From NCBI GenBank assembly GCA_945885655.1, contig CAMCZE010000002.1, positions 1-36,993 of the forward strand: a stretch of DNA of 36,993 nucleotides. The letters are read 5' to 3'. Below the pieces are notes generated by a model. That model was not told the origin of the DNA. It did not search any database and saw only the letters and a list, made by a program, of their open reading frames with translations. Positions 5,880 to 13,203 of the stretch are shown here, in pieces. Both the position numbers and the translations under genes were made by a program. Source of the DNA: Bacteriovorax stolpii (GTDB lineage: Bacteria > Bdellovibrionota > Bacteriovoracia > Bacteriovoracales > Bacteriovoracaceae). Each line of letters opens with the position of its first letter. Positions within the stretch are counted from its first letter, which is position 1.

Positions 5880-8473
5880 TAGTAGCCTTTTACATTTTTG
5901 AGAAAGACATTAATGTTATTCTGACGGGACTCATAGACTTTCATGAACTCTTCGACCTTTGCTTTTGAATTCTTATCGATTTCAATTGTCAGTTGTTCAT
6001 TACCATCTGCTTCACGATCAACGTTGGCAATTTTCCCTTCAATTGATATTTTTGTATCTTTGTCTAAATAATTAAACTTCATATCAAGCTTAATAGTACT
6101 TCCTGCAACGAGACCCGATTTATCTGTTTCGAAAATAAAAGTCTCATCAAAAAAATCTTGCAGGCCACATTCAATTCTTAATCCATCAACACTCACTACT
6201 GATTCAAGTGTTGCATTGGCACAGGCCGCTGCAATATCATCGGGCAATTTCTGACTAAGTGTTGAAACACTTAATTTGTCTTGTCTTGCCTCTGCAATTG
6301 AAACAACCTTCCTGTCCGGAGAAGATTTTATTTCATTTAGATTGTCTTTATCGTTTGAGTGACCATTGCTACTAAGTTCCTCTAATAGTTCTTCTCCTGC
6401 ATCATCGTCAGAGCTGTCTTCAAGAAGAGCTTCTTTTTCTTCCGATGAACTGGATCCATCGTCCGTTCGCCGCTTTTTCTTTCCAACCATGTCTTCAGGA
6501 TTAGTATCGGAATCTTCATCGTTTAAGTTCTTTTTACCAGTTCTAGCACCGGATTTATAATGAGACTCAATTTTGTCAGTTGAACCTTTGCCCGAGGGCA
6601 TATCGTTTAAGTCATCACCTTGTTCTGATTTTTCTCGTTTTTTTCTTTCACTTAATGGAGTATCTGACTCTTGGTCCTCATCTGCATCGCCTTTAGTCTT
6701 GGCCTTAGAACCAGACTTATAATGAGATTCCAACTTATCAGTACTGCTTTTACCATCAAGACCATCTTTTGATCTCGGAGTTAGTCCTTCCTGCTCTTCT
6801 TTTTCTTTTTTCTCTTTTGCATCCAAATTTTCATTCGGATTGTGTCCCTTATAATGAGTCTCATGGTGATTATCTTTATTTCCTTGGGATAATTGAGCAC
6901 CCTCACGATGTTTCTCAGGAGAAGGGCCTTTTAAGTCTTCCAGTGGTTTTTCATGAAAATCACTTTTTCCACCATACTGATTACTCTTATTGGAATTGGG
7001 GTCAAACTTCTCGGCTTCGTTATGACCCTCATAATGAGTTTTGTGTTCTTGATTCTTATTATCTAAACCTAGCTGTGCCCCATCACGATGTTTTTCAGAT
7101 GCTGGCCCAAGAAGATCTTTGTTAGGATTTTCTTTCAGTCCCTCTTTTCCGTACTGATTACTTTTTTTATCATTCGCATCAAATTGTTGAGCTTCGTTAT
7201 GACCTTCATAGTGAGTTTTATGTTCTTGGTTTTTATTATCTAAACCTAACTGAGCACCATCGCGGTGTCGCTCTGAAGCGGGACCATCTTGATTTTTATC
7301 AATCTTCTCTTCACCAGAAGTTCTACCTGATAGCGGACCAGATTCTCGGCCTGCTTTAACCTTACCTTCTAAAGGATCAGTGCTTAGCTTTTCCTCTCCG
7401 TCAGTTTTTCCTTCAAGGTTCCCACCTAGATCACCCTCAGCGGAATTTTTACCACTAAGATCGGCCTGCTCAATATTATCAGTCTTACCTTTTCCTTCAA
7501 GATTTGTATTGATGTTATTATCATTTTCAATAACATCATTTTCTCCGGCAGCCTCTCTATCTTTTTTAAAAACTAATTCCTTGTCAAAACTTTCAAGGAT
7601 GGCCTCTTCTTTAGTTTTTGCATACTCCGAGTTCTTCGAAATTGTTAAAACCTTATCTTTAAGTTTGGCCCTAGTCTTATGCTCATTCTTTTCCGTTCTA
7701 TGAAAAAGCTCAAATGAAGTTCCTGTCATTAACCACTGGTTTTCTTTCCAAACATACTCTGGTTTTTGATCACCGTTATAATACCAGTTCCCTTTTTCAG
7801 GAAAAAAAGATTCTCTGTTTTCAGGCTTCATTTCAAAACGCCAAATATTCTTTTTACCTTCTACTTCCATCCATTGGCCAACGTAAGGTCCTGGACCAGT
7901 AAATCTCACAAGCCATTTGCCGAGAACTTTTTTACAATCAGCGGCTTCATTTTTAATTAACCAAATATCATCTTCACAATCAATTGCCGCTTGCCACTGA
8001 GGGGTCTGGTCTAAGGCTTTTTTCTCTTCTTCTTTTTCTGATTTTAGAGATTTTGCTGTTAGTTCTGCACTCGTATTCTTCTTAGATTGTGCGACAAGAG
8101 ACTTCATCCAAAAATCGATTTTAAATTTAAGTGCCTTAACATTAATAGTAGGCTCAACCAAATCTAAGATACCTAATTTCTGAATAGCTTTTTCAAATTG
8201 TTTAAGACCACTGAAGTTAATCACGACGATTTTAACAATGTTCTCCTTTGGGAGACTCTTTTGTTGTTTCATAAACGTCGCGATTTGCACCAAGTCACTT
8301 TTATCTTTCAAGGAAGAAATAACAAGACAAACAGGTTCTGTTCCGAGATAAGTAACTAACTCATTTGAAGTAGAAAAGTCTTCGCCTGCGAACGGGGTTA
8401 CGCGCATGACTTCCGATAAAACTTTCCAGTCTTGCTTAAATAGAAATCTGGAAACAGGAATATTACCGCTCAT
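5879..8473 (-). CDS. Large modular protein: pseudo-receiver, tryptophan-rich domain, repeat linker, PilZ-like end
   Basis: I do not recognise this 864-residue protein as a named family. Residues about 1-130 have receiver-like alternation (PVCLVISSL, IVKIVVINFSG) but serine S54 stands where the aspartate should be. Residues about 150-290 form an aromatic-rich domain with many tryptophans (WLVRFTGPGPYVGQWMEVEG). About 300-735 is highly charged, poor in hydrophobic residues and therefore probably disordered; it contains three ~60-residue repeats and two shorter ones. Residues about 740-864 form a PilZ-like barrel without cyclic-di-GMP motifs and end in SRQNNINVFLKNVKGY, like its downstream neighbour. 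No signal peptide or membrane segment is seen. It is the first gene of the operon, with AGG before the ATG and a sigma-28-like promoter. Confidence 0.7.
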   Translation of the reverse strand: MSGNIPVSRFLFKQDWKVLSEVMRVTPFAGEDFSTSNELVTYLGTEPVCLVISSLKDKSDLVQIATFMKQQKSLPKENIVKIVVINFSGLKQFEKAIQKLGILDLVEPTINVKALKFKIDFWMKSLVAQSKKNTSAELTAKSLKSEKEEEKKALDQTPQWQAAIDCEDDIWLIKNEAADCKKVLGKWLVRFTGPGPYVGQWMEVEGKKNIWRFEMKPENRESFFPEKGNWYYNGDQKPEYVWKENQWLMTGTSFELFHRTEKNEHKTRAKLKDKVLTISKNSEYAKTKEEAILESFDKELVFKKDREAAGENDVIENDNNINTNLEGKGKTDNIEQADLSGKNSAEGDLGGNLEGKTDGEEKLSTDPLEGKVKAGRESGPLSGRTSGEEKIDKNQDGPASERHRDGAQLGLDNKNQEHKTHYEGHNEAQQFDANDKKSNQYGKEGLKENPNKDLLGPASEKHRDGAQLGLDNKNQEHKTHYEGHNEAEKFDPNSNKSNQYGGKSDFHEKPLEDLKGPSPEKHREGAQLSQGNKDNHHETHYKGHNPNENLDAKEKKEKEEQEGLTPRSKDGLDGKSSTDKLESHYKSGSKAKTKGDADEDQESDTPLSERKKREKSEQGDDLNDMPSGKGSTDKIESHYKSGARTGKKNLNDEDSDTNPEDMVGKKKRRTDDGSSSSEEKEALLEDSSDDDAGEELLEELSSNGHSNDKDNLNEIKSSPDRKVVSIAEARQDKLSVSTLSQKLPDDIAAACANATLESVVSVDGLRIECGLQDFFDETFIFETDKSGLVAGSTIKLDMKFNYLDKDTKISIEGKIANVDREADGNEQLTIEIDKNSKAKVEEFMKVYESRQNNINVFLKNVKGY
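6540..6755 (-). repeat. Pair of short GK-STDK-ESHYKSG repeats
   Basis: Two copies of a 15-residue element (GKSSTDKLESHYKSG and GKGSTDKIESHYKSG) are encoded near 6710-6755 and 6540-6595, about 54 codons apart. The HY-(K/E) core resembles the THYEGHN core of the longer repeats, so both may derive from one ancestral unit. Confidence 0.7.
6770..7285 (-). repeat. Three tandem ~60-codon repeats inside the 864-residue protein gene
   Basis: Units start at residues 397 (7285), 456 (7108) and 516 (6928), a period of 59-60 codons. Each opens with GP(A/S)xEKHR(D/E)GAQL and continues through NKN..H.THY(E/K)GHN to an acidic/lysine-rich spacer with NQYG in the first two. Units 1 and 2 share 24 identical residues (DNA 7190-7261 versus 7013-7084) although 9 of the 24 codons differ, all silently. 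Unit 3 is more diverged and its end is not sharp. Confidence 0.85.
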
Positions 8474-8507
8474 GAGGACCTTTTAAGTAAGAAAACTACT
8501 CTTCCCC

Positions 8508-8534
8508 TTATCGACTTTTTGAAATTATTCTTAA
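8508..8534 (-). promoter_or_regulatory. Sigma-28 (FliA)-like promoter of the receiver/PilZ-like operon
   Basis: Minus strand: TTAAGAAT (8534-8527), 11 bp, GTCGATAA (8515-8508). The FliA consensus is TAAAGTTT-N11-GCCGATAA, so the -10 matches 7 of 8, the -35 5 of 8, and the spacing is exact. The predicted start, near 8500, gives a leader of about 27 nt before the ATG at 8473. The match is by eye only. Confidence 0.45.
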
Positions 8535-8609
8535 GTGGTAAATTCTTTAACCTATTAAAAGAATAGCTTTTGACTACAATAGTGGAAGAACAGGGCGTTG
8601 CGAGCTTAT

Positions 8610-10010
8610 ATGCAAGAAAACGAAGACAATCAGGATCCAGAAAATCAAGACCTCTTACAGGATCTCTCGGAAAACGGGAGAACTGAAGAGCTTGTTGAAA
8701 TGTTTGAAGAACTTCCAACGATGGATGTTGCCGATTTTTTAGAGGAAAAGCCAGTTCAAGATGTTGTCAATTATCTTCTTGAACTTGACCTGGAAGATCA
8801 GGGAAGGATTTTTTCTGACCTATCTCATGACCTTCAATTAAAAATATTTAACCTCGTTGACCGCAGAACTTTTGCCCGTATTTTCGGACAAATGTTCTCA
8901 GATATTCGGGCCGATCTCTATCAAGAGCTTTCTAAAGAAGAACAAATTGAACTTCTCCCCTATTTAGATAAAAAGGTTCGAGAAGACGTTATTATTCTAT
9001 CAGCTTATCCACCGGAAACGGCCGGTGGAATTATGAACACGGATTTTGCCACCATCTTCGCTGACATGACTTCATCTGAAGCTTTGAATAAAATTCGTAA
9101 AGATGCTCCTTCAAAAGAAATGATTTATTATATTTACGTCGTTGATAATTCCATGGTCATGAAAGGTATCGTCACACTCAAAGATCTTGTGATGAATGAG
9201 CCCCAAACCAAGGTAACTGATTTTCTCAACGAGTTTTTCATCTCCTCAGAAGTTAACGAAGATAGAGAATCGGTCGCTCAAAAAATTGAACGTTATGATC
9301 TTGTTGCCATTCCTGTACTTAACTCCCTTAACCAGCTCGTTGGGATTGTTTCGCATCAAGAGGCCATTGATATTATCCGTAAAGAAGAAACGGAAGATTT
9401 AGAAAGACTCATGGGGATCATGCCCTCAGAAAACGACGAAGAGTATCTTGCCACTTCTTCTTTTCACCATTTTAAAAAGCGAGTCATCTGGCTCGTGTCT
9501 CTAGCAGCTATCGGAATTCTATCAGGAATGATCATCAATGAGTATCAAGGTCTACTTGAACAATTTATTATTCTTGCTATGTACATGCCTATGATGGCAG
9601 CAACTGGAGGTAATACAGGTTCTCAAGCTGCAACCGTTGTTATTCGAGCTCTATCTCTTGGTGAAGTTACTGATAAAGATTGGCTTAAAATTGTTCTAAA
9701 AGAATGCCGTATTTCTTTTATGCTTTCAGTTTGTGTCGCCGCTCTCACATATCTTAAAATCGCATTTCTTTCATTTCATGCTCTGCTTCCCACAAATTTC
9801 AGCATGAGCTACATCGGTATTATCATTTCTATCGCCATTGCTATCCAGGTTATAACTTCCGCCATCATTGGGGCCAGCCTTCCACTTATTGTAAGACGCT
9901 TGGGTGGTGATCCGGCCGTAGTCGCAAGTCCGGCCATCACCACAATTGTGGATATTACAGGTCTACTTATCTATTTTACCGTTGCAACATTAACCTTAGG
10001 TGTTTCCTAA
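8610..10010 (+). CDS. mgtE: MgtE-type magnesium transporter
   Basis: The 466-residue product has the complete MgtE layout: an N-terminal helical domain (MgtE_N, about residues 20-125), a tandem CBS pair (about 130-260, beginning PPETAGGIMNTDF), then five membrane helices from about residue 285. The pore signature MPMMAATGGNTGSQA and the later RRLGGDPAVVASP with its conserved acidic residue are present. MgtE is a dimeric Mg2+ channel gated by cytosolic Mg2+ through the N and CBS domains. I chose the ATG at 8610; an in-frame TTG at 8598 is possible and neither has a strong ribosome site. The leader is too short for an M-box riboswitch. A TACAAT -10-like hexamer lies at 8575-8580. Confidence 0.93.
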   Translation: MQENEDNQDPENQDLLQDLSENGRTEELVEMFEELPTMDVADFLEEKPVQDVVNYLLELDLEDQGRIFSDLSHDLQLKIFNLVDRRTFARIFGQMFSDIRADLYQELSKEEQIELLPYLDKKVREDVIILSAYPPETAGGIMNTDFATIFADMTSSEALNKIRKDAPSKEMIYYIYVVDNSMVMKGIVTLKDLVMNEPQTKVTDFLNEFFISSEVNEDRESVAQKIERYDLVAIPVLNSLNQLVGIVSHQEAIDIIRKEETEDLERLMGIMPSENDEEYLATSSFHHFKKRVIWLVSLAAIGILSGMIINEYQGLLEQFIILAMYMPMMAATGGNTGSQAATVVIRALSLGEVTDKDWLKIVLKECRISFMLSVCVAALTYLKIAFLSFHALLPTNFSMSYIGIIISIAIAIQVITSAIIGASLPLIVRRLGGDPAVVASPAITTIVDITGLLIYFTVATLTLGVS

Positions 10011-10056
10011 CCCATTTCTCAGAGCTAAGATTAAATTCCCTTGAAGGAGTTTTAAT

Positions 10057-11430
10057 ATGCAAGTTGTCATTTTGTGTGGTGGCTCTGGTACTCGTTTATG
10101 GCCTATTTCGCGGTCATTATATCCAAAACAATTTGTTCGTTTATTTGGAAATGAATCCCTTTTTCAAAAAACGTTAAGAAGAAATATTAATCAAGCTGAC
10201 TCCTTCACCATCGTTATCAATCAAGAACAATATTTTATGGGACTTGATCAATTAGAAGAACTTAAAATACCTAATAAACGTAAATTCATTTTAGAGCCAA
10301 TTGGCAGAAATACAGCTCCAGCAATTGCCATGGCAGCTTTTGCAAGTGAACCAGAAGAAATTCTTCTTATCGTGCCTTCAGATCATCTCATTGAAAAAAC
10401 GGATGACTATGAAAAATCGATCAAAGAAGCCATCAAACTTGCCAATGATGGAAACCTCGTTACCTTTGGAATTAAACCTGGCTATCCAGAAATTGGTTAT
10501 GGTTACATCGAGGCAGCGGGTTATGATGTAAAAGCTTTTAAAGAAAAACCTAATCTTGAACTTGCTAAAAAATACCTTGAGGCTGGAAATTATTTTTGGA
10601 ACAGTGGTATGTTCTGTTTTAAGGCCAATACTTTTTTAAACGAACTTAAAAAACATGCCCCAGATATTTACGAGCAAAGTAAAAAAACATTTAACAACAG
10701 TAAAGCTGATCCTGCTATACGCTTAAATGCCGAGGATATGAAGGCCATTCGTTCCGAGAGCATCGACTATGCAGTCATGGAGAAATCTCAACACGTTAAA
10801 GTCATTCCTGCAGATATCGGCTGGAGTGATCTTGGCTCTTTTGATTCCCTTTACGAAGCACTTCCAAAAGATGAATCAGGAAACACTATTGCCCAAAATG
10901 TTATTCATTCTGGATCAAAAAACAACCTCGTTATCAGTCATAAACGTCTCATTTCAACAATCGACGTAGATGACTTAATGATTGTCGATACTATGGATGC
11001 ACTTTTGATTGCTAAAAAAGGTTCCACTCAAAAAGTGAAAGAGCTTTTAGCTGAGGTAAAAAAACATTCTACTGAAATGACCAATGTTCACACGACGGCC
11101 CATAGACCTTGGGGTACATATACAATTCTAGATGAGCACGCTGAGTACAAAGTAAAACAAATTGTAGTTCGTCCTGGGGCAAAACTTTCGTATCAGTACC
11201 ATCATCATCGCTCTGAGCACTGGATTGTTGTAAGTGGTACGGCCACAATTACTATTGATGATAAAACCTTTGATCTTAAACAAAACGAGTCGACCTTCAT
11301 CCCTCGTGAGGCAAAACATCGTTTGGCCAATAATCAAAAAAAAGATCTTGTACTCATTGAAGCCCAGGTTGGAAGTTATCTTGGCGAAGATGATATTGTG
11401 CGTCTTCAAGACGATTACAAGCGTAACTGA
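10057..11430 (+). CDS. manC: Mannose-1-phosphate guanylyltransferase / mannose-6-phosphate isomerase
   Basis: The 457-residue protein has the two-domain ManC/AlgA arrangement. The nucleotidyltransferase part begins with CGGSGTRLWPISRSLYPKQF and contains PSDHLI, FKEKP and WNSGMF. The C-terminal cupin (type II phosphomannose isomerase) contains PWGTY, GAKLSYQYHHHRSEHW and GTA. It makes GDP-mannose from mannose-1-phosphate and GTP and can interconvert fructose-6-phosphate and mannose-6-phosphate, feeding polysaccharide or LPS synthesis. AAGGAG precedes the ATG by about 9 nt. It stands alone between mgtE and the deacetylase, so its polysaccharide is not revealed by context. Confidence 0.93.
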   Translation: MQVVILCGGSGTRLWPISRSLYPKQFVRLFGNESLFQKTLRRNINQADSFTIVINQEQYFMGLDQLEELKIPNKRKFILEPIGRNTAPAIAMAAFASEPEEILLIVPSDHLIEKTDDYEKSIKEAIKLANDGNLVTFGIKPGYPEIGYGYIEAAGYDVKAFKEKPNLELAKKYLEAGNYFWNSGMFCFKANTFLNELKKHAPDIYEQSKKTFNNSKADPAIRLNAEDMKAIRSESIDYAVMEKSQHVKVIPADIGWSDLGSFDSLYEALPKDESGNTIAQNVIHSGSKNNLVISHKRLISTIDVDDLMIVDTMDALLIAKKGSTQKVKELLAEVKKHSTEMTNVHTTAHRPWGTYTILDEHAEYKVKQIVVRPGAKLSYQYHHHRSEHWIVVSGTATITIDDKTFDLKQNESTFIPREAKHRLANNQKKDLVLIEAQVGSYLGEDDIVRLQDDYKRN

Positions 11431-11518
11431 TTGATACTTTTAGCACTTACACCCACTAGACTTTGTTCAATAAGAATTGGTAGAGTAAAAAAAATACACA
11501 CTCTCTCCGAGGACCTAT

Positions 11519-11584
11519 ATGTTTCGATCAGTTTTGATCCTAATCGCTTTTTGTTACGTCTTAACGACGCTAACAAAATTCTAA
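11519..11584 (+). CDS. Possible 21-residue hydrophobic membrane peptide
   Basis: An ATG at 11519 with GAGGA 6 nt upstream opens a 21-codon frame, MFRSVLILIAFCYVLTTLTKF, that is essentially one membrane helix flanked by R3 and K20. It fills the 169-bp gap between manC and the deacetylase gene and ends 15 bp before the latter, whose ribosome site follows its stop. Size and composition recall type I toxin peptides and small membrane regulators, but such short frames also arise by chance in AT-rich DNA. No homologue can be named. Confidence 0.35.
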   Translation: MFRSVLILIAFCYVLTTLTKF

Positions 11585-11599
11585 CTCAGGAACGGTGAA

Positions 11600-12412
11600 A
11601 TGGAATTCACCTCAATCCTCTCAGTATTAAGTTCTTTTTTTAAAACCTCGGTACTTACTAAAAAAAAATCAATCCCATTCACAGTTTTTATTCTTTCACC
11701 TCATCCCGATGATGAGTGTATTTCAGGCTCACTTGCCTTAAGACTTGGGCTCGAAAATCAAATGAAGCTCATCAACATAGCTGTAACTCTTGGCTCAAAT
11801 AAGGAGAGGCAAAAAGAACGTTTGAAAGAACTCCGCGATGCAAACAAAGTCCTAAATATGAAAATGGAAGTTTTAGGCGAAGACTGGAAAACGAAAGAAA
11901 AAGAACTCAAAATCCTATTAGAAAAGTATCGGCCGCAAATAGTTATTGCCCCTCATGTTAAGGATCATCATCCTGCACATGTTAAAACCGGCGAACTTTT
12001 ACTCAAAACAGTTAAAAAAAGTAAATTGCCTGCAACAATCATCGCCTGGAGTGAATTCTGGGGCCCTCAAAAAAAAATAAATCTTCTCCTTGAAGTACCT
12101 CAAGAAGTTTTAGAACTTCAAATTAAAGCTCTTCAAAAACATGTTGGTGAGATTAAACGTAATCCATATCATTTAAGATTACCGGCATGGATGATGGATA
12201 ATGTACGCCGAGGATCAGAACTTGTTTCAGGTAAAGGCAGTGAAGCTCCTAATATGGCCTATGGTGTTCTTCACCAACTCCAACTTTTAAAAAATAAAAA
12301 AATCACTTCTTTAAAATTAAAAAAATCAGTGCTGACTTCTGAAGATGATATCGGTCAGATGTTTAAGTTGATTTTACTTGCAGCTTCAGGATCCAAGACT
12401 AAAACAAAATGA
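11600..12412 (+). CDS. PIG-L/LmbE-family zinc N-deacetylase
   Basis: The 270-residue protein carries the family signature P34-H35-P36-D37-D38-E39 and a second metal/catalytic motif with H119 and DHHPAH (H123-H127). The family removes the N-acetyl group from N-acetylglucosamine units of small molecules, lipids or glycans (MshB, BshB, PIG-L, LmbE). A hydrophobic N-terminus is short and not a convincing signal peptide, so a cytoplasmic substrate is more likely. The last 19 codons overlap the 3' end of nagB on the other strand by 58 bp. Nearness to nagB fits amino-sugar metabolism, but the genes are convergent, so this is weak support. Confidence 0.82.
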   Translation: MEFTSILSVLSSFFKTSVLTKKKSIPFTVFILSPHPDDECISGSLALRLGLENQMKLINIAVTLGSNKERQKERLKELRDANKVLNMKMEVLGEDWKTKEKELKILLEKYRPQIVIAPHVKDHHPAHVKTGELLLKTVKKSKLPATIIAWSEFWGPQKKINLLLEVPQEVLELQIKALQKHVGEIKRNPYHLRLPAWMMDNVRRGSELVSGKGSEAPNMAYGVLHQLQLLKNKKITSLKLKKSVLTSEDDIGQMFKLILLAASGSKTKTK

Positions 12413-13092
12413 GCATGTGACTTTAAATACGTTACTGGGCATTTGTCATCGTTATGGTGGTTCACAAGATACTTAATCACATCAGCCTTATTTTTTCCTG
12501 TAGCAAGCATTACAAGCTCTTTTGCTTCCATGATTGTTCCTATGCCCATCGATATTGCCTCGGCCGGAAGGTTTTCAGTGATCTGAAAACTTGGCCTATT
12601 TGCAACAAGGGTACTGGGAGAAAGTTTAACCAATCTGGTTCTTGAATTTTTGCTTGATCCTGGTTCATTAAAACCCACATGACCATTTTGACCCACTCCC
12701 AAAAGCTGAAGGTCAATCCCAGAACTTTCACGTATGGCCCTTTCATAATTCTGTGCCGATTCATCAAAATCTTTCACATGGACAGATGGAAAAGCAAAAT
12801 GATCCTCCGAAAGCCCCAAAGGTAAACGTACATGTTGATCAATGTAGGATTTAAAACTGGAAACATGGTTTTTAGGCAATCCTACGTATTCATCCAGCAT
12901 AAAAAAAAAGGATTGCTTCAAATTAAGTGGCCGTGCTCGAACTTTTTGTACCAGAATCTTATAAACAGGTTCCATGGTTCGTCCCGTGGCAAGTCCGATA
13001 ACGGGGTTTAGAAGCCCCTGAAGCTTGTCATAAACGATTGAGGCCACTGCCTCATTGGCCTCAGCTGTACTTTGGGCAAGGATAATTCTCAT
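12355..13092 (-). CDS. nagB: Glucosamine-6-phosphate deaminase
   Basis: The 245-residue protein matches NagB: the N-terminal GLATGRTMEPVY loop, the catalytic LDEYVGL and the active-site loop LLGVGQNGHVGFNEPGSS, followed by a typical C-terminal half. Length equals the short (Bacillus-type) NagB forms that lack the extra allosteric C-terminus of the E. coli enzyme. It converts glucosamine-6-phosphate to fructose-6-phosphate and ammonia, letting the cell burn amino sugars such as those from peptidoglycan. GGAGG lies about 11 nt before the ATG. The upstream region, shared with the divergent sigma-54 activator gene, holds a palindrome that could be an operator. Confidence 0.93.
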   Translation of the reverse strand: MRIILAQSTAEANEAVASIVYDKLQGLLNPVIGLATGRTMEPVYKILVQKVRARPLNLKQSFFFMLDEYVGLPKNHVSSFKSYIDQHVRLPLGLSEDHFAFPSVHVKDFDESAQNYERAIRESSGIDLQLLGVGQNGHVGFNEPGSSKNSRTRLVKLSPSTLVANRPSFQITENLPAEAISMGIGTIMEAKELVMLATGKNKADVIKYLVNHHNDDKCPVTYLKSHAHFVLVLDPEAASKINLNI

Positions 13093-13141
13093 ACTGAAAT
13101 CTTAACCTCCATTCTATAGGCCAATCAACATAATACTCTGT

Positions 13142-13187
13142 AAAATATTCGGATTCCGAATTCAACATTTTGAAATCGGAATATTTT
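13142..13187. promoter_or_regulatory. Palindromic operator-like element between nagB and the sigma-54 activator
   Basis: The element contains a perfect 15-bp palindrome ATTCGGATTCCGAAT (13147-13161) and sits inside a wider imperfect inverted repeat whose outer arms are AAAATATTC and GAATATTTT. A third CGGAAT half-site is at about 13177-13182. On the minus strand the palindrome falls between a TTGAAT -35-like hexamer and the expected -10 of nagB, a usual place for a repressor. It ends 16 bp before the ATG of the activator gene. Confidence 0.55.
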
Positions 13188-13203
13188 GTATTAAAACCCT
13201 ACT

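Noticed and set aside
6770-7285. CRISPR array or mobile repeat
   Set aside because: The repeats are in frame, 177-180 bp long, and conserved as protein rather than as DNA.
8474-8609. M-box magnesium riboswitch before mgtE
   Set aside because: The whole gap is 136 bp, the plausible start leaves a leader of about 20-30 nt, and no M-box-like structure is visible.
8470-8718. 82-codon minus-strand frame upstream of the 864-residue protein
   Set aside because: It overlaps the start of mgtE, has no ribosome site and no recognisable composition; it is a shadow of the mgtE coding sequence.
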